Source: Fusibacter_C sp942493125 (lineage in GTDB: Bacteria; Bacillota; Clostridia; Peptostreptococcales; Acidaminobacteraceae). From it: a stretch of 64,000 nt of DNA. The notes below the pieces were generated by a model. It had not been told where the DNA came from, did no database searches, and saw nothing but the letters and a program-made list of their open reading frames with translations. The stretch lies in NCBI GenBank assembly GCA_942493125.1, contig OW818667.1:1302001-1366000 (forward strand), in the 5' to 3' direction. The translations under genes were made by a program, and so were the position numbers. How positions within the stretch are numbered: position 1 is the stretch's first letter; the number at the start of each line of letters is the position of its first letter. Positions 25,199 to 32,965 of this stretch are shown here, in pieces.

Positions 25199-25508
25199 AT
25201 TTATATCCTTTCAGTTCAAAAGTTGAAATACATAAATGCTCAAACACAAGCAGTTATACATGCAGTTACACATAAAGTAAACACACTATGGTTATTTCGC
25301 TAAATGTCCCGAAAGTCCTTCCATTTTCAACAAATAATATATGACAATTAAGTGACACAATATCATGCAGTTCTCACAAAGTACATAGACCACAAAACCA
25401 CAGATAGCTCTCAAAATTTTGAACAAACAAAGATTGATATGTAATGCATTTCGTTTTAAAGTAATATATAGAGTGATGTCGATCATGAAAGGATGTCCAA
25501 ATTAACCT
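25199..25508. other. 310-bp divergent intergenic region
   Basis: Between the MFS and phosphotransferase starts. AT-rich, with short poly-T/A tracts and candidate -10 hexamers (TATATG, TAATAT). A 64-codon hydrophobic minus-strand frame at 25292-25486 has no RBS and no family likeness and is probably chance. I see no structured RNA or repeat. Confidence 0.6.
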
Positions 25509-26462
25509 ATGACTTATGATTTATTTTCTAAAATGTCTATAACAGACGAAGAAATTCAAGTAATCCTAATATATCATCATTTTTCTGTGACCACTATTGA
25601 ACTTTTTCAGCGAAACAATCGCGTGACTGACTTTATCATCAACAAAAAATTTATGCTCCGATTTTCTCAAAATCCCCTGCCTGAAGAAATGAAGCTAAAA
25701 CGTGTCAAAGGCATTAAACACGTTCCTAGCATTCATATTAGTCATATTCTAACTCTATATAATTGTGAATTATACTATGTACTGGTGGACTTTATGCCAG
25801 GTGACTCCCTGTTCAATGCCATCCACAATATGACCGACACACAAGTTTTAACCGTTAGTGAGGAAATTGTCCATTTTTTGGATGCACTTCATCAAACCCA
25901 GGATTCCACTTATGATATTGGTCATTATATTGGTACGATTCCCAGATTCGTAGGGTCTTGGAAGGAAGGACATGAGCAATATGTCCAACTATTATATGAC
26001 CAAATGATGCAGCTTTCACTAGATTCATTTGAAAAGCAGACTGTTGATTCTGCTTTCGATGTATTAAAACAATCAACTCACTTTTTAGTTTATCAAAATG
26101 GCGCAAGGCTTTTGCACAATGATCTGCACCCCCAAAATATTATCATTAACAATGGCCATTTAGCCGGCATTATAGATTGGGAGTGCTCTCAGTATGGCGA
26201 ATCCGATTTTGAGCTCGTACATCTCGTTCACTGGAATTTGTTTTCAATGAACGCCAATGAAAAATTTGGAAAGCTGTTGAAAGCGTTACTCTCAGCCTAT
26301 CAAGAAAAATTTAAAGTTCCAAATCTCGAACAACGCCTGATGTTTTATCTCCTTGAACATGAACTGAACCAAATCACCTGGAACCCTCATAATAAGGTAG
26401 AGCGACTCTCGAAAATCGACTATTTGCTCACGGATTCAAGTCAATTTAAGGTGAAACTTTAA
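25509..26462 (+). CDS. aminoglycoside phosphotransferase-family kinase
   Basis: 317 aa of the APH/choline-kinase fold. The catalytic loop LLHNDLHPQNIIINNG (H-x-D-x4-N, about residue 205) and the metal-binding GIIDWECSQYGESDFE (about 225) are intact. N-terminal kinase-lobe residues are divergent. The RBS is weak (AAAGGATG about 14 bp before the ATG), so an internal start at MSITDEE (25533) is possible. The substrate may be a sugar, aminoglycoside, choline or homoserine; context does not decide. A 26-bp tandem repeat follows the stop. Confidence 0.88.
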   Translation: MTYDLFSKMSITDEEIQVILIYHHFSVTTIELFQRNNRVTDFIINKKFMLRFSQNPLPEEMKLKRVKGIKHVPSIHISHILTLYNCELYYVLVDFMPGDSLFNAIHNMTDTQVLTVSEEIVHFLDALHQTQDSTYDIGHYIGTIPRFVGSWKEGHEQYVQLLYDQMMQLSLDSFEKQTVDSAFDVLKQSTHFLVYQNGARLLHNDLHPQNIIINNGHLAGIIDWECSQYGESDFELVHLVHWNLFSMNANEKFGKLLKALLSAYQEKFKVPNLEQRLMFYLLEHELNQITWNPHNKVERLSKIDYLLTDSSQFKVKL

Positions 26463-26463
26463 A

Positions 26464-26536
26464 GTGACATTTTTAAGTGTCATATAAAGTTGTCATGTAA
26501 AGGCGTCATATAAAGTTGTCATGTAAAGGTGTCATT
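26464..26536. repeat. 26-bp tandem repeat between convergent genes
   Basis: GTGTCATATAAAGTTGTCATG-type unit at 26477-26502, repeated with one change at 26503-26528, with partial units on both sides (GTGACATTTTTAA, GTGTCATTTTAAG). It fills the whole gap between the phosphotransferase and phosphotriesterase-like stops. Confidence 0.9.
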
Positions 26537-27532
26537 TTAAGACTCAATATCATAGAACTTGGCTGGATTTTCACACATTATGCGAATAATTTCTTGCTTA
26601 TCCAGACCATTTTCCGCACAATAAGGTATGAATTCATCAAAGATAACCGTACAAGGATGGCCTTCAAAAGCTTGTTTCTCTTCAGCTCGATTCTCTTCAG
26701 CTCGCTTTGCTTCTCGTTTTGCTTCTGTAAAGAACTCATAATCCTGCGATAGCAGCACTTTATTCCCATACCCGAGAGCTATGACGTTCTTTAATAATTC
26801 AAACCGCTCAGGACTTGTTCCCTTGCGAACATTGTCGATGCCAAGCCACATGCCCTTTTCAGCAGCTCGCTTTATCGTTTCGAGATGTGACTCTTCATCG
26901 GCGTGTGCCCAAAGGAATTTGTTATAGTCCATCTTTTCGGACTCGAGCAAATCCATGATCGTGTAAACCATTTCAGCTTCTAAGATGTGACAATGAATGG
27001 GCATCCCCGTTTCATTGCTTGCCTTAACTGCAGCGACCAACATCGCACGATCAACTTTTGAAAGATCTGATTTTGAGAGGCCACCTTTATCAAGTAGCAA
27101 CTTGATAAACCCTGGTCGAATTACGACGCCATCAACCGTGTCCAGGCCTTCTTTGAAATCTTGAATCCACCGGCTTGCCATTTGATCTTCAAAGTGAAGT
27201 GGAAATACGTCATAAAGTTGTTTCGTGATGTTCCAACCCGTACATGGAATAATATGCATATCCGCCCGATCTGAAAGCACTTTAAGCAATCTTACATTTT
27301 GACCACCGATGGGTGGTGATGTTTCTACGACACTTTTCCCACCCCTAGCTTTGATATCAAGCATAATCGGCAAAATCATTTTTGCGTCTAATTCAATTTC
27401 TTCCTCTCGATACTTTTTGTCAAAATACATACTGTTAGCATGAAACTCATCCGTTTCCCATTTGAAGTGTTCATGGCCTAACGTTACGCCAAGCTCTGTT
27501 TTGTGAATCGGTCCTCTTGCTGTATAAATCAT
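26537..27532 (-). CDS. phosphotriesterase-family metal-dependent hydrolase
   Basis: 331 aa, amidohydrolase/phosphotriesterase (PHP/lactonase) TIM barrel. Metal ligands: GHEHF (H-x-H, about residue 20), then IHCHILEA (about 172), WAHADEES (about 205) and SQDYEF (Asp, about 262). A 20-residue, Ala/Glu/Lys/Arg-rich repeat (EAKREAKRAEENRAEEK) is inserted after the last ligand, where homologues have a short loop; the DNA there shows short direct repeats. RBS AAAGGAGGAAAAAT. Probable lactone or phosphoester hydrolysis. It is convergent with the kinase and downstream of a WYL regulator on the same strand. Confidence 0.88.
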   Translation of the reverse strand: MIYTARGPIHKTELGVTLGHEHFKWETDEFHANSMYFDKKYREEEIELDAKMILPIMLDIKARGGKSVVETSPPIGGQNVRLLKVLSDRADMHIIPCTGWNITKQLYDVFPLHFEDQMASRWIQDFKEGLDTVDGVVIRPGFIKLLLDKGGLSKSDLSKVDRAMLVAAVKASNETGMPIHCHILEAEMVYTIMDLLESEKMDYNKFLWAHADEESHLETIKRAAEKGMWLGIDNVRKGTSPERFELLKNVIALGYGNKVLLSQDYEFFTEAKREAKRAEENRAEEKQAFEGHPCTVIFDEFIPYCAENGLDKQEIIRIMCENPAKFYDIES

Positions 27533-27615
27533 ATTTTTCCTCCTATTTGACCTAATCTGTCATTATGATATTTACTACATTGTCATAATAACAAACAAAC
27601 TCTGACATAAGGGTG

Positions 27616-28599
27616 TCAGAGTTTTAAATATTTTTTGCATAGTGAGTGACTTATTTTTTCAATGTCGTGAATGAACCAATCCGGTTTCAAAACCGTCACC
27701 TGCTCTGGATGACCTAGAATTAATTGAAGCAACACATTTTTGTATGGGGTGCGGATCGTAAGGTGAATCTGAGGCTGAGCGTCTTGTAAATCCGAGAGTT
27801 GCGCGTCTTCTGCGTCTGTGTGCAATATCTCTACATGTTCGAGATAGTCATCTTCTTTTATGATTCTGTAAAGCGCGGGATCAATGAGAAGCTCGTAAGT
27901 ATGCCATGTGAATTTGTCGTTTTCCGGCAAAGTAAGTGGCTTGTTCATATGTTGATTTATTTCGTTAAGGCATGTCATGGATTTGATGCGGTCCATTCTA
28001 AACGTTCGCTTCGCTTGTCTTAGATAACAAAAGCCCATAACATACCAGCCGCCCTCTTCAAAGGATAGTTGCGTCGGGGAAAAACGGCGCTCCTCCGTCA
28101 CATCCTTTTCCGGATGGTAATACGCGACCAACAGATCACAAGACTTCCAAAAGGCCTCAAGGATTGGCGTCAAAACATCTTGTGTGTAGCCTTTGGGTTT
28201 AATGCGATTGCCGTCAAACTCAATATGGGATAGGACGCGCATCGCCTTCTGTCTTTCTTCGTCTGTAAGGGCGTTGATCACTTTAGTGCTGAGCAGATTA
28301 TAGTCCTTTACCATATTTGGGAAACGAAGTCTCTCGCCTGCTTTAAGGACCATAAGCAACATCAAGATTTCCTGTTCGTTGAGCTTAATACTCGGCAGAA
28401 AATATGTAGGATCAATTTCATAACCACCGTAAGCACCCTCATAGGCGATGATCGGTACGTGAAGCTGACTCAATGCATCTATGTCCCTGTAGATCGTCCG
28501 TTCGCTCACTTCAAAATAGTTCGCGAGGTCTTGTGCATTCATTTTTTTCTTGATTCTTAACAAATGGACGATGCCATTTTGTCTCTCTGTCTTCTTCAT
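27616..28599 (-). CDS. YafY-type HTH-WYL transcriptional regulator
   Basis: 327 aa from the ATG at 28599 (MKKTERQNGIVHLLRIKKK). A longer frame adds 10 codons, and the RBS is weak for both. The N-terminal DeoR-like HTH (LANYFEVSERTIYRDIDAL, about residues 22-40) is followed by a WYL domain (GGWYVMGFCYLRQAKRTFRMDRI, about 185-205) and a WCX tail. WYL proteins sense small ligands or nucleic acids. It lies just upstream of the phosphotriesterase-like gene on the same strand (84 bp) and may regulate it. Confidence 0.88.
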   Translation of the reverse strand: MKKTERQNGIVHLLRIKKKMNAQDLANYFEVSERTIYRDIDALSQLHVPIIAYEGAYGGYEIDPTYFLPSIKLNEQEILMLLMVLKAGERLRFPNMVKDYNLLSTKVINALTDEERQKAMRVLSHIEFDGNRIKPKGYTQDVLTPILEAFWKSCDLLVAYYHPEKDVTEERRFSPTQLSFEEGGWYVMGFCYLRQAKRTFRMDRIKSMTCLNEINQHMNKPLTLPENDKFTWHTYELLIDPALYRIIKEDDYLEHVEILHTDAEDAQLSDLQDAQPQIHLTIRTPYKNVLLQLILGHPEQVTVLKPDWFIHDIEKISHSLCKKYLKL

Positions 28600-28708
28600 G
28601 ATTACCACTTTCATCATTTTACTATACATTATTTCTTTGATTTTATGTGATTTTATGTGATTTCATCTCCACATTAGATGAAATGGTAAGCAATGTCAAT
28701 ATCATAAT

Positions 28709-28743
28709 AAGGGCTGTCTCAGTTATAACTGGGACAGCCCTTT
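28709..28743. terminator. strong terminator after aldolase gene
   Basis: AAGGGCTGTCtCAGTTATAACTGgGACAGCCCTTT, a 15-bp nearly perfect stem. It lies just past the aldolase stop (minus strand) and is nearly symmetrical, so it may work both ways. Confidence 0.85.
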
Positions 28744-28760
28744 GTGTTTGCGAAACTTAC

Positions 28761-29648
28761 CTACGTAATGGATGCGTCAAAAATATTCTGGATTGATTCA
28801 TCCAGCATTTGATTAAATTCTTCTTCGCTTTGATCCGCGCGTAAGCCTTCTGACAGTGCTCTTGAGAAACTTGCGATGAGGCCGTGATTTCTGGCGAGCT
28901 TTTCATTGGCATCCTCTCTAGAATAACCACCAGATAAGGCGACAACTCTCACGACGTTTGGAAGGTTCATCAAATCAGCATATAAATTGTCTTCATCAGG
29001 AATCGTCAGCTTCAACATAATCTTAGCATTCTCATCCAATGCTTTGATGTGATTCATGAGTTCTTCTTTAAGAATCGCTTCAGCTTCTTTCTTATTGACT
29101 GTGTGAATATCCACTTCGGGCTCAATGATCGGTACCAAACCTGCGCGGCTTATTATTTTACCAATTTCAAATTGTTGCTCTACAATCGCTTTAATGCCAG
29201 CAGGATTCACTTCTTTAATAACAGAACGCATCTTTGTGCCAAAAATATGTCGCAAGATTGCTCGTGCCAACAGCTCGTCCAAGTTGTTGATTGGCTTCAT
29301 CAATTGAACGCCATCCTTGAGCTCAGCAAGACCGCTATCTACTTTTAAGAACGACACAATGCCTTTGACTTCCCAAAGATAATCTGCGCTATAAAGTCCG
29401 GCAACTTTTGCATCCATGGTCTTTTCAAAAAGTATTGCGCCTAAAATTCTATCTTTGTTGAATACAGGACTTTCCATGATTCTCGAACGCATTTGGTGGA
29501 CCATTTGGAACATTTCTTCTTCACCTGAGTATGCTTCCTTAGGAATACCGTATATTGCAAGGGCGTTAGGCGTACTCCCACCACTTTGATCTAGCGCTGC
29601 GATGAAGCCTTGATCATTTTTCATTCTATTTAATTGTACAGTTTTCAT
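28761..29648 (-). CDS. fda: fructose-bisphosphate aldolase class I
   Basis: 295 aa, start ATG at 29648 after AAAAAGGAGGTACAT (37 upstream in-frame codons run into the dispersed repeat and are rejected). It begins MKTVQLNRMKNDQGFIAALD, with QSGGSTPNAL, ILFEKTMD and LKVDSGLAEL, and the Schiff-base region LKLTIPDEDN. It closely fits the staphylococcal/clostridial class I aldolase (about 296 aa). Cleaves fructose-1,6-bisphosphate in glycolysis by a lysine Schiff base, no metal needed. Monocistronic. Confidence 0.93.
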   Translation of the reverse strand: MKTVQLNRMKNDQGFIAALDQSGGSTPNALAIYGIPKEAYSGEEEMFQMVHQMRSRIMESPVFNKDRILGAILFEKTMDAKVAGLYSADYLWEVKGIVSFLKVDSGLAELKDGVQLMKPINNLDELLARAILRHIFGTKMRSVIKEVNPAGIKAIVEQQFEIGKIISRAGLVPIIEPEVDIHTVNKKEAEAILKEELMNHIKALDENAKIMLKLTIPDEDNLYADLMNLPNVVRVVALSGGYSREDANEKLARNHGLIASFSRALSEGLRADQSEEEFNQMLDESIQNIFDASIT

Positions 29649-29705
29649 ATGTACCTCCTTTTTCATTTGTCTTATACCCACCAGGTGGTTTTGAAAACAT
29701 GCGAT

Positions 29706-29785
29706 GTGAGTTGGTGGTGCCAGGCATTTTGACTCATGAGTCGAAATGCCTGGCACCACCAGCTCACTCCACTCACTCTACTCGC
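29706..29785. repeat. dispersed repeat locus 4 (inverted pair)
   Basis: Arms 29716-29737 and 29736-29757 overlap at the centre (CATGAGTC) and form the most perfect hairpin of the family. It sits in a divergent gap, upstream of both the aldolase and the ABC transporter operon. Confidence 0.93.
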
Positions 29786-29847
29786 ATTATTCATACTAAA
29801 CACATGGGTTTAATTATATATTTTTCGTTATATTTGCATTTTATGTA

Positions 29848-29876
29848 TTGACAGTATGCAGGCGCGCCCCTATAAT
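29848..29876 (+). promoter_or_regulatory. sigma-A promoter of amino-acid ABC operon
   Basis: TTGACA (29848-29853), 17 bp, TATAAT (29871-29876): a perfect consensus. The leader (29880-29920) holds the imperfect inverted repeat AATCCTA/TAGTAGGAT, possibly an operator. Confidence 0.88.
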
Positions 29877-29924
29877 CAGATTAATCCTATAAGATTAGTA
29901 GGATATAAAATTTGGAGGCATTCA

Positions 29925-30725
29925 ATGAACAAAAAAATAATTTTGGGTTTAGTATCTGTAGCTGTACTGGCTTTAGTAGGATTCAATTTGTTAAACAACA
30001 AAAATAGTGATGAGCAGACGCTTTCATCCCTGGAAGTCATCAAGGAAAATGGCGTGATCCGAATTGGCACCGAGGGCACCTATGCCCCATTTACTTTTTA
30101 CAATGATAAAAACGAACTCACTGGTTTCGACGTTGAAATTGCGAGAGAAGTTGCAAAGAGAATTGGCGTTGAAGCAGAATTTATAGAGACAAAATGGGAC
30201 GGCATGTTCGCAGGGCTTGATTCAAAACGCTTTGATTTCGTAGCGAATCAAGTAACCATCAAAGCTGACAGAATCGAAAAATACGATTTTTCATCGCCAT
30301 ACATTAAGACGCGTGCCGTACTTGTCGTTCATGCAGATAACGACGAGATCACAAGTTTCGAAGAACTAAACGGCAAGAAATCCGGTCAATCACTCACGAG
30401 CAATCTCGCTGAGCTTGCAACCTCTTATGGCGCAGAGATTGTACAAATCGACGGCTTCAATCAAGCAATCGACCTCCTTTTATCTGAAAGAATTGATGCG
30501 ACCATCAATGACAGATTATCTTACTTGGACTTTAAAGTTGCAAGACCTGATGCTGCGATCAAAGTCGTTGCTGAAGAAGCGACTAGCAGTGAGGCTGCAT
30601 TCCTATTCAACAAGGGCAACGATGAACTCGTTGCAGCTGTAAACAAGGCACTGGAAGACATGAAGTCGGATGGTACTTACCTTGAGATTTCAGAAAGATG
30701 GTTCGGAGACGACGTATCCAAGTAA
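29925..30725 (+). CDS. amino-acid ABC transporter substrate-binding protein
   Basis: 266 aa, SBP family 3. Start ATG at 29925 after TTTGGAGG. The N terminus (KKIILGLVSVAVLALVGFNLL) is a membrane anchor, but there is no lipobox Cys, unlike most Gram-positive SBPs. The binding domain has GTEGTYAPFTFYND, LTGFDVEIAREVAKRIG, TKWDGMFAGLDSKRFDFVAN and a KADRIEKYDFSSPY ligand loop, typical of cystine/polar-amino-acid binders. Operon: SBP, permease, ATPase. Cystine or glutamine are likely ligands; which one cannot be told by eye. Confidence 0.9.
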   Translation: MNKKIILGLVSVAVLALVGFNLLNNKNSDEQTLSSLEVIKENGVIRIGTEGTYAPFTFYNDKNELTGFDVEIAREVAKRIGVEAEFIETKWDGMFAGLDSKRFDFVANQVTIKADRIEKYDFSSPYIKTRAVLVVHADNDEITSFEELNGKKSGQSLTSNLAELATSYGAEIVQIDGFNQAIDLLLSERIDATINDRLSYLDFKVARPDAAIKVVAEEATSSEAAFLFNKGNDELVAAVNKALEDMKSDGTYLEISERWFGDDVSK

Positions 30726-30791
30726 TACTCAACATTTACTAACATTCAATCAGCATTATAAATAACATTTTCAAAATTAAGGAGCATTTTC

Positions 30792-31469
30792 ATGGATGAT
30801 CAAATACTGCGACTGATAGGCATTCTGTCGGATTCGTTTTTACCACTACTCAAAGCGGGCTTAATGTTCACGGTGCCACTTGCACTGATTTCATTTGCTC
30901 TGGGACTCGTGTTAGCCTTTTTGACGGCTCTCGCCAGAATTTCATCAAGCAAGGTACTTCAGTCCATATCAAGATTCTATGTCTGGTTGATTCGCGGAAC
31001 ACCTCTGCTTGTGCAATTGTTTATCATTTTCTACGGCTTGCCTGGTATAGGGGTGACACTCAACGCATTTCTTTCCGCCGTCATCGGTTTCACACTCAAT
31101 GTAGGCGCATACAATTCAGAGACGATCAGAGCCGCTATTCAGTCCATAGACAAAGGCCAGTGGGAAGCCTCTAAAGCCTTGGGTTTGTCACGCGCATCAA
31201 CGCTCAGACACGTGGTGTTGCCTCAAGCACTTAGGGTCGCGATCCCGCCACTTTCCAATTCATTTATCGGCCTAGTGAAAGACACCTCGCTCGCTGCAGC
31301 GATTACGGTTACGGAAATGTTCCAAGTCGCACAGCAAATCACCGCACGCACCTACGAACCACTTTGGCTATACCTCGAAGCCGCATTCATCTACTTGATC
31401 TTCTGTTCGGTTCTCAATCATTTTCAGGGGAAATTGGAAGCGTACTCTGGTAAGCATTTGGCGACATGA
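30792..31469 (+). CDS. amino-acid ABC transporter permease (HisM/TcyB type)
   Basis: 225 aa with five membrane helices. SKALGLSRASTLRHVVLPQALRVAIPPL holds the EAA loop that docks with the ATPase (about residues 138-165), and YVWLIRGTPLLVQLFIIFYG is the family signature (about 60-79). RBS AAGGAGCATTTTC. A single permease gene implies a homodimer. Second gene of the SBP-permease-ATPase operon. Confidence 0.93.
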   Translation: MDDQILRLIGILSDSFLPLLKAGLMFTVPLALISFALGLVLAFLTALARISSSKVLQSISRFYVWLIRGTPLLVQLFIIFYGLPGIGVTLNAFLSAVIGFTLNVGAYNSETIRAAIQSIDKGQWEASKALGLSRASTLRHVVLPQALRVAIPPLSNSFIGLVKDTSLAAAITVTEMFQVAQQITARTYEPLWLYLEAAFIYLIFCSVLNHFQGKLEAYSGKHLAT

Positions 31470-31501
31470 CGGAACTTATATGAAACGATGAGAGGAACAA
31501 A

Positions 31502-32224
31502 ATGATAACGATAGATAACGTCCATAAAAAATTTGGCGACCAAGAAGTTTTAAAAGGCATCAATTTAGAGATAGAGCAAGGTGAAGTCATATGTATCATT
31601 GGGTCCAGTGGCTCCGGCAAGAGCACGTTGCTTAGGTGCATGAACGGACTGGAAACCGTGACGTCAGGCAAATTTCTTATTGACGGAAAAGTGGCTGATG
31701 ATGAGGCATACAAAGATATTGGCATGGTATTTCAGAGGTTCAATCTATTCCCGCATATGACTGTTCTGGAGAACATCATGCTGGGTCCAACGGTGGTTAA
31801 GGGTGACTCTAAAGCACATGCCACGGACATCGCTTTGAAACTTTTAGATAAAGTAGGTCTCGTGCAAAAGGCAGATGCTTACCCCAACCAACTCTCAGGT
31901 GGTCAGCAACAACGTGTCGCCATCGCAAGAGCGCTCGCCATGGCACCTAAGATTATGTTATTTGATGAACCGACCTCTTCTCTGGATCCAGAGCTCGTCG
32001 GTGAAGTCCTTGAGGTTATGAAGTCTCTAGCTCATGAAGGCATGACTATGATCATCGCCACCCATGAGATGGACTTTGCAAGAGAAGTTTCAGATAGAGT
32101 CATCTTTCTGGATGGTGGCGTCATCGTTGAAGATGCTACACCAGAGGTGCTTTTCGAGAACCCGCAGCATGAACGGACCAAAGCATTTTTGAGTCGTAGA
32201 GCGATGAGTCGTGGTGCCAGGTAA
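31502..32224 (+). CDS. amino-acid ABC transporter ATPase (GlnQ/TcyC type)
   Basis: 240 aa. Walker A GSSGSGKSTLLRC (residues 35-47), Q-loop VFQRFNLFPH, signature LSGGQQQRVAIARAL, Walker B KIMLFDEPTSSLDPE, H-loop ATHEM. All catalytic residues are intact. RBS GATGAGAGGAAC. The last codons (AMSRGAR-stop) lie inside the dispersed repeat: the stop TAA is formed by GCCAGGTAA of the element, so the element has supplied the C terminus. Confidence 0.93.
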   Translation: MITIDNVHKKFGDQEVLKGINLEIEQGEVICIIGSSGSGKSTLLRCMNGLETVTSGKFLIDGKVADDEAYKDIGMVFQRFNLFPHMTVLENIMLGPTVVKGDSKAHATDIALKLLDKVGLVQKADAYPNQLSGGQQQRVAIARALAMAPKIMLFDEPTSSLDPELVGEVLEVMKSLAHEGMTMIIATHEMDFAREVSDRVIFLDGGVIVEDATPEVLFENPQHERTKAFLSRRAMSRGAR

Positions 32225-32300
32225 ATCGACTCATGAGTTAGGGTGCCAGGTAAATCGACTCATAAGTGGTGGCGCTAGTCTTCGCTACTCAGTGACTAAC
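32190..32300. repeat. dispersed repeat locus 5 (tandem pair)
   Basis: Two copies in the same orientation, 32213-32234 and 32242-32263. The first overlaps the 3' end of the ATPase gene. Degenerate GAGTCG/GACTAACTCACC tracts follow to 32305. Confidence 0.92.
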
Positions 32301-32321
32301 TCACCCTACGGATTTCCAAGA

Positions 32322-32380
32322 TTGACATACCCTATAAATCACTTTAGAATACAATAAGACCCCCTGCGCAGGGGGTCTTA
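32322..32380 (+). promoter_or_regulatory. promoter plus C5-N6-G5 operator of NapH-like gene
   Basis: TTGACA (32322-32327), 17 bp, TAGAAT (32345-32350), then CCCCCTGCGCAGGGGG (32360-32375) within a longer 25-bp perfect palindrome (32356-32380). Spacing and order match the site at 21088-21140. The palindrome lacks a T-run and lies at the predicted transcription start, so an operator is more likely than a terminator. Confidence 0.75.
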
Positions 32381-32409
32381 TAACTTTAAATAGTCGTCTT
32401 GGAGGTAAC

Positions 32410-32892
32410 ATGAAACATTTAGCAAAGTATCGCAGGGTTTCACAATATGCATTTGGTGGCATCGTACTGTATGTTTTCACTGCGTTTCCAAATGGCATTA
32501 CATTTATCTTAGCGGCTTCCGTCCTTATTGGTGCCGTATTTGGCAAGGTATTTTGCAAATGGATGTGTCCAATTGGTTTGTTCATGGAATTTATGACGCG
32601 GAACATGTCAGCAGACGAGTCGAAACTCCAAATGTACAATTATTACAAATTGGGCTGTCCCATCGCATGGATACAAGGTGCTTTGAACAAATTTTCATTG
32701 ATCAAAATAAAACGCAACGCCAGTACATGCACTTCTTGCAGTCTATGCGACAAAGCGTGTTATATCGCTTCATTGAACCCTAATATGAGCTTGTACAAAA
32801 AAGATAAAGAAAACCCCGCTACTGCTTATAGCTGTTCAAAATGCCTTGCGTGCGTGACAGCTTGCCCCAATGGCAGTCTGGACATAAAATAA
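32410..32892 (+). CDS. NapH-like polyferredoxin, membrane-associated
   Basis: 160 aa. One hydrophobic segment (about residues 14-38), then a NapH/NosR-type CKWMCPIGLF motif, then a 2x[4Fe-4S] part with CTSCSLCDKAC and CSKCLACVTACP (classic CxxCxxCxxxCP, about 104-150). It is shorter than NapH (about 270 aa), with fewer helices. Role: electron transfer at the membrane. The promoter/operator is shared in design with the CoA-disulfide reductase gene, suggesting a link to sulfur metabolism. RBS TTGGAGGTAAC. Confidence 0.85.
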   Translation: MKHLAKYRRVSQYAFGGIVLYVFTAFPNGITFILAASVLIGAVFGKVFCKWMCPIGLFMEFMTRNMSADESKLQMYNYYKLGCPIAWIQGALNKFSLIKIKRNASTCTSCSLCDKACYIASLNPNMSLYKKDKENPATAYSCSKCLACVTACPNGSLDIK

Positions 32893-32906
32893 ATGCTAGC
32901 GTTAAG

Positions 32907-32958
32907 AAAAGACGCATCCGTCAAGTAGAATCACTCTACTAAGTCGATGCGTCTTTTT
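32907..32958. terminator. terminator between convergent genes
   Basis: AAAAGACGCATC / GATGCGTCTTTTT outer stem plus an inner AGTAGA-TCTACT stem. Serves the ferredoxin gene (+) and possibly the ArsR-SRPBCC gene (-). Confidence 0.85.
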
Positions 32959-32965
32959 CTAAGTT

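Noticed and set aside
25292..25486. 64-aa hydrophobic minus-strand protein
   Set aside because: No RBS, Cys- and Ile-rich AT-driven composition, lies in a divergent promoter region.
29649..29759. N-terminal extension of the aldolase
   Set aside because: It reads through the dispersed repeat; the internal ATG has a perfect AAGGAGG and gives the normal family length.
32356..32380. C5-N6-G5 palindrome as a terminator
   Set aside because: No T-run follows, and it lies exactly at a predicted transcription start; the same layout at 21125 supports an operator.
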